32,568 nucleotides of DNA from Hallella bergensis DSM 17361. GTDB taxonomy: Bacteria > Bacteroidota > Bacteroidia > Bacteroidales > Bacteroidaceae. Of the stretch, positions 32,491 through 32,568 are shown in pieces (positions within the stretch are counted from its first letter, which is position 1; each line of letters starts with the position of its first letter). The notes under the pieces are model-generated. The model had not been told where the DNA came from. It searched no databases and saw only the letters and a list, made by a program, of their open reading frames with translations. A program made the position numbers and the translations under genes. The DNA is taken from the NCBI RefSeq assembly GCF_000160535.1, contig NZ_GG704780.1, positions 22,758 through 55,325 on the forward strand, given 5' to 3'.

Positions 32491-32568
32491 ATGGATAAAG
32501 ACAATAAGCAAGCAACGTTAGAATTGGGCACCAAGCCTGTAGGCAAATTGCTGCTACAGTATGCCTTG
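32491..32568 (+). CDS. MATE-family efflux transporter, N-terminal 26 codons only
   Basis: The frame reads MDKDNKQATLELGTKPVGKL followed by LLQYAL and runs off the right edge. The ELGTKPVGKLLLQYA pattern is the typical N-terminus of Bacteroidota MATE (NorM/DinF-like) cation- or proton-coupled drug exporters, just before the first membrane helix. The rest is outside the window, so the subfamily cannot be judged. It is divergent from the S8 protease. Confidence 0.7.
   Translation, partial: MDKDNKQATLELGTKPVGKLLLQYAL

Overview
The window looks like chromosomal core sequence from a Bacteroidota species, most likely Prevotella or a close relative. The evidence is the gene families (lipoprotein-type TamL with TamB, DUF3256, DUF975, a DUF4595-like lipoprotein, a SerC-SerA-DUF1015 cluster) and many promoters of the Bacteroidota type, TTTG, then about 20 nt, then TAnnTTTG. 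The genus call is an inference from gene content and repeat style. I see no prophage, integrase, transposase, CRISPR array or rRNA.

Layout, left to right. (1) Positions 1-9457, all minus strand: a partial secreted retropepsin-like protease at the left edge, an intergenic repeat, then (in transcription order, right to left) fabG, an RluA-family pseudouridine synthase, tamB and tamL; tamB and tamL overlap by 4 nt. (2) 9458-11430: a repeat-filled spacer, a secreted SGNH hydrolase (+), and tRNA-Arg(UCU) with an exact promoter match and a 19-bp perfect hairpin behind it. (3) 11436-12651 (-): DUF3256 and a small exported protein. (4) 13139-18453 (+): gyrA followed by two exported TPR proteins that are paralogs of each other. 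(5) 18462-22545 (-): serC, serA, DUF1015 and yigZ. SerA is the short type with Lys where the catalytic His normally lies, and every gap between these four genes holds a strong G/C-armed hairpin. (6) 22546-25545: a spacer rich in repeats (78-bp tandem repeat, heptamer arrays), then dnaA (+) with its own promoter and a 16-bp tandem repeat behind it. (7) 25544-32406: trmB (-), a lipoprotein (+), and minus-strand DUF975, ilvE, xseB, xseA and an exported S8 protease. (8) The first 26 codons of a MATE-family transporter (+) at the right edge.

Functional themes: outer-membrane assembly (TamL/TamB), serine synthesis (SerA, SerC), branched-chain amino acid transamination (IlvE), replication and repair (GyrA, DnaA, ExoVII), tRNA modification (TrmB) and cell-envelope proteins of unknown role. 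The coding content is mostly housekeeping. The least explained part is the intergenic DNA: at least two dispersed repeat families, one about 370 bp long with a recurrent short open frame and one composite (purine heptamers, a conserved 16-nt core, AT heptamers), plus two local tandem repeats. The most testable biochemical idea is that the DUF1015 protein, which carries a ParB/Srx-like DGHHR motif inside a serine cluster that has no serB, acts on serine or phosphoserine.
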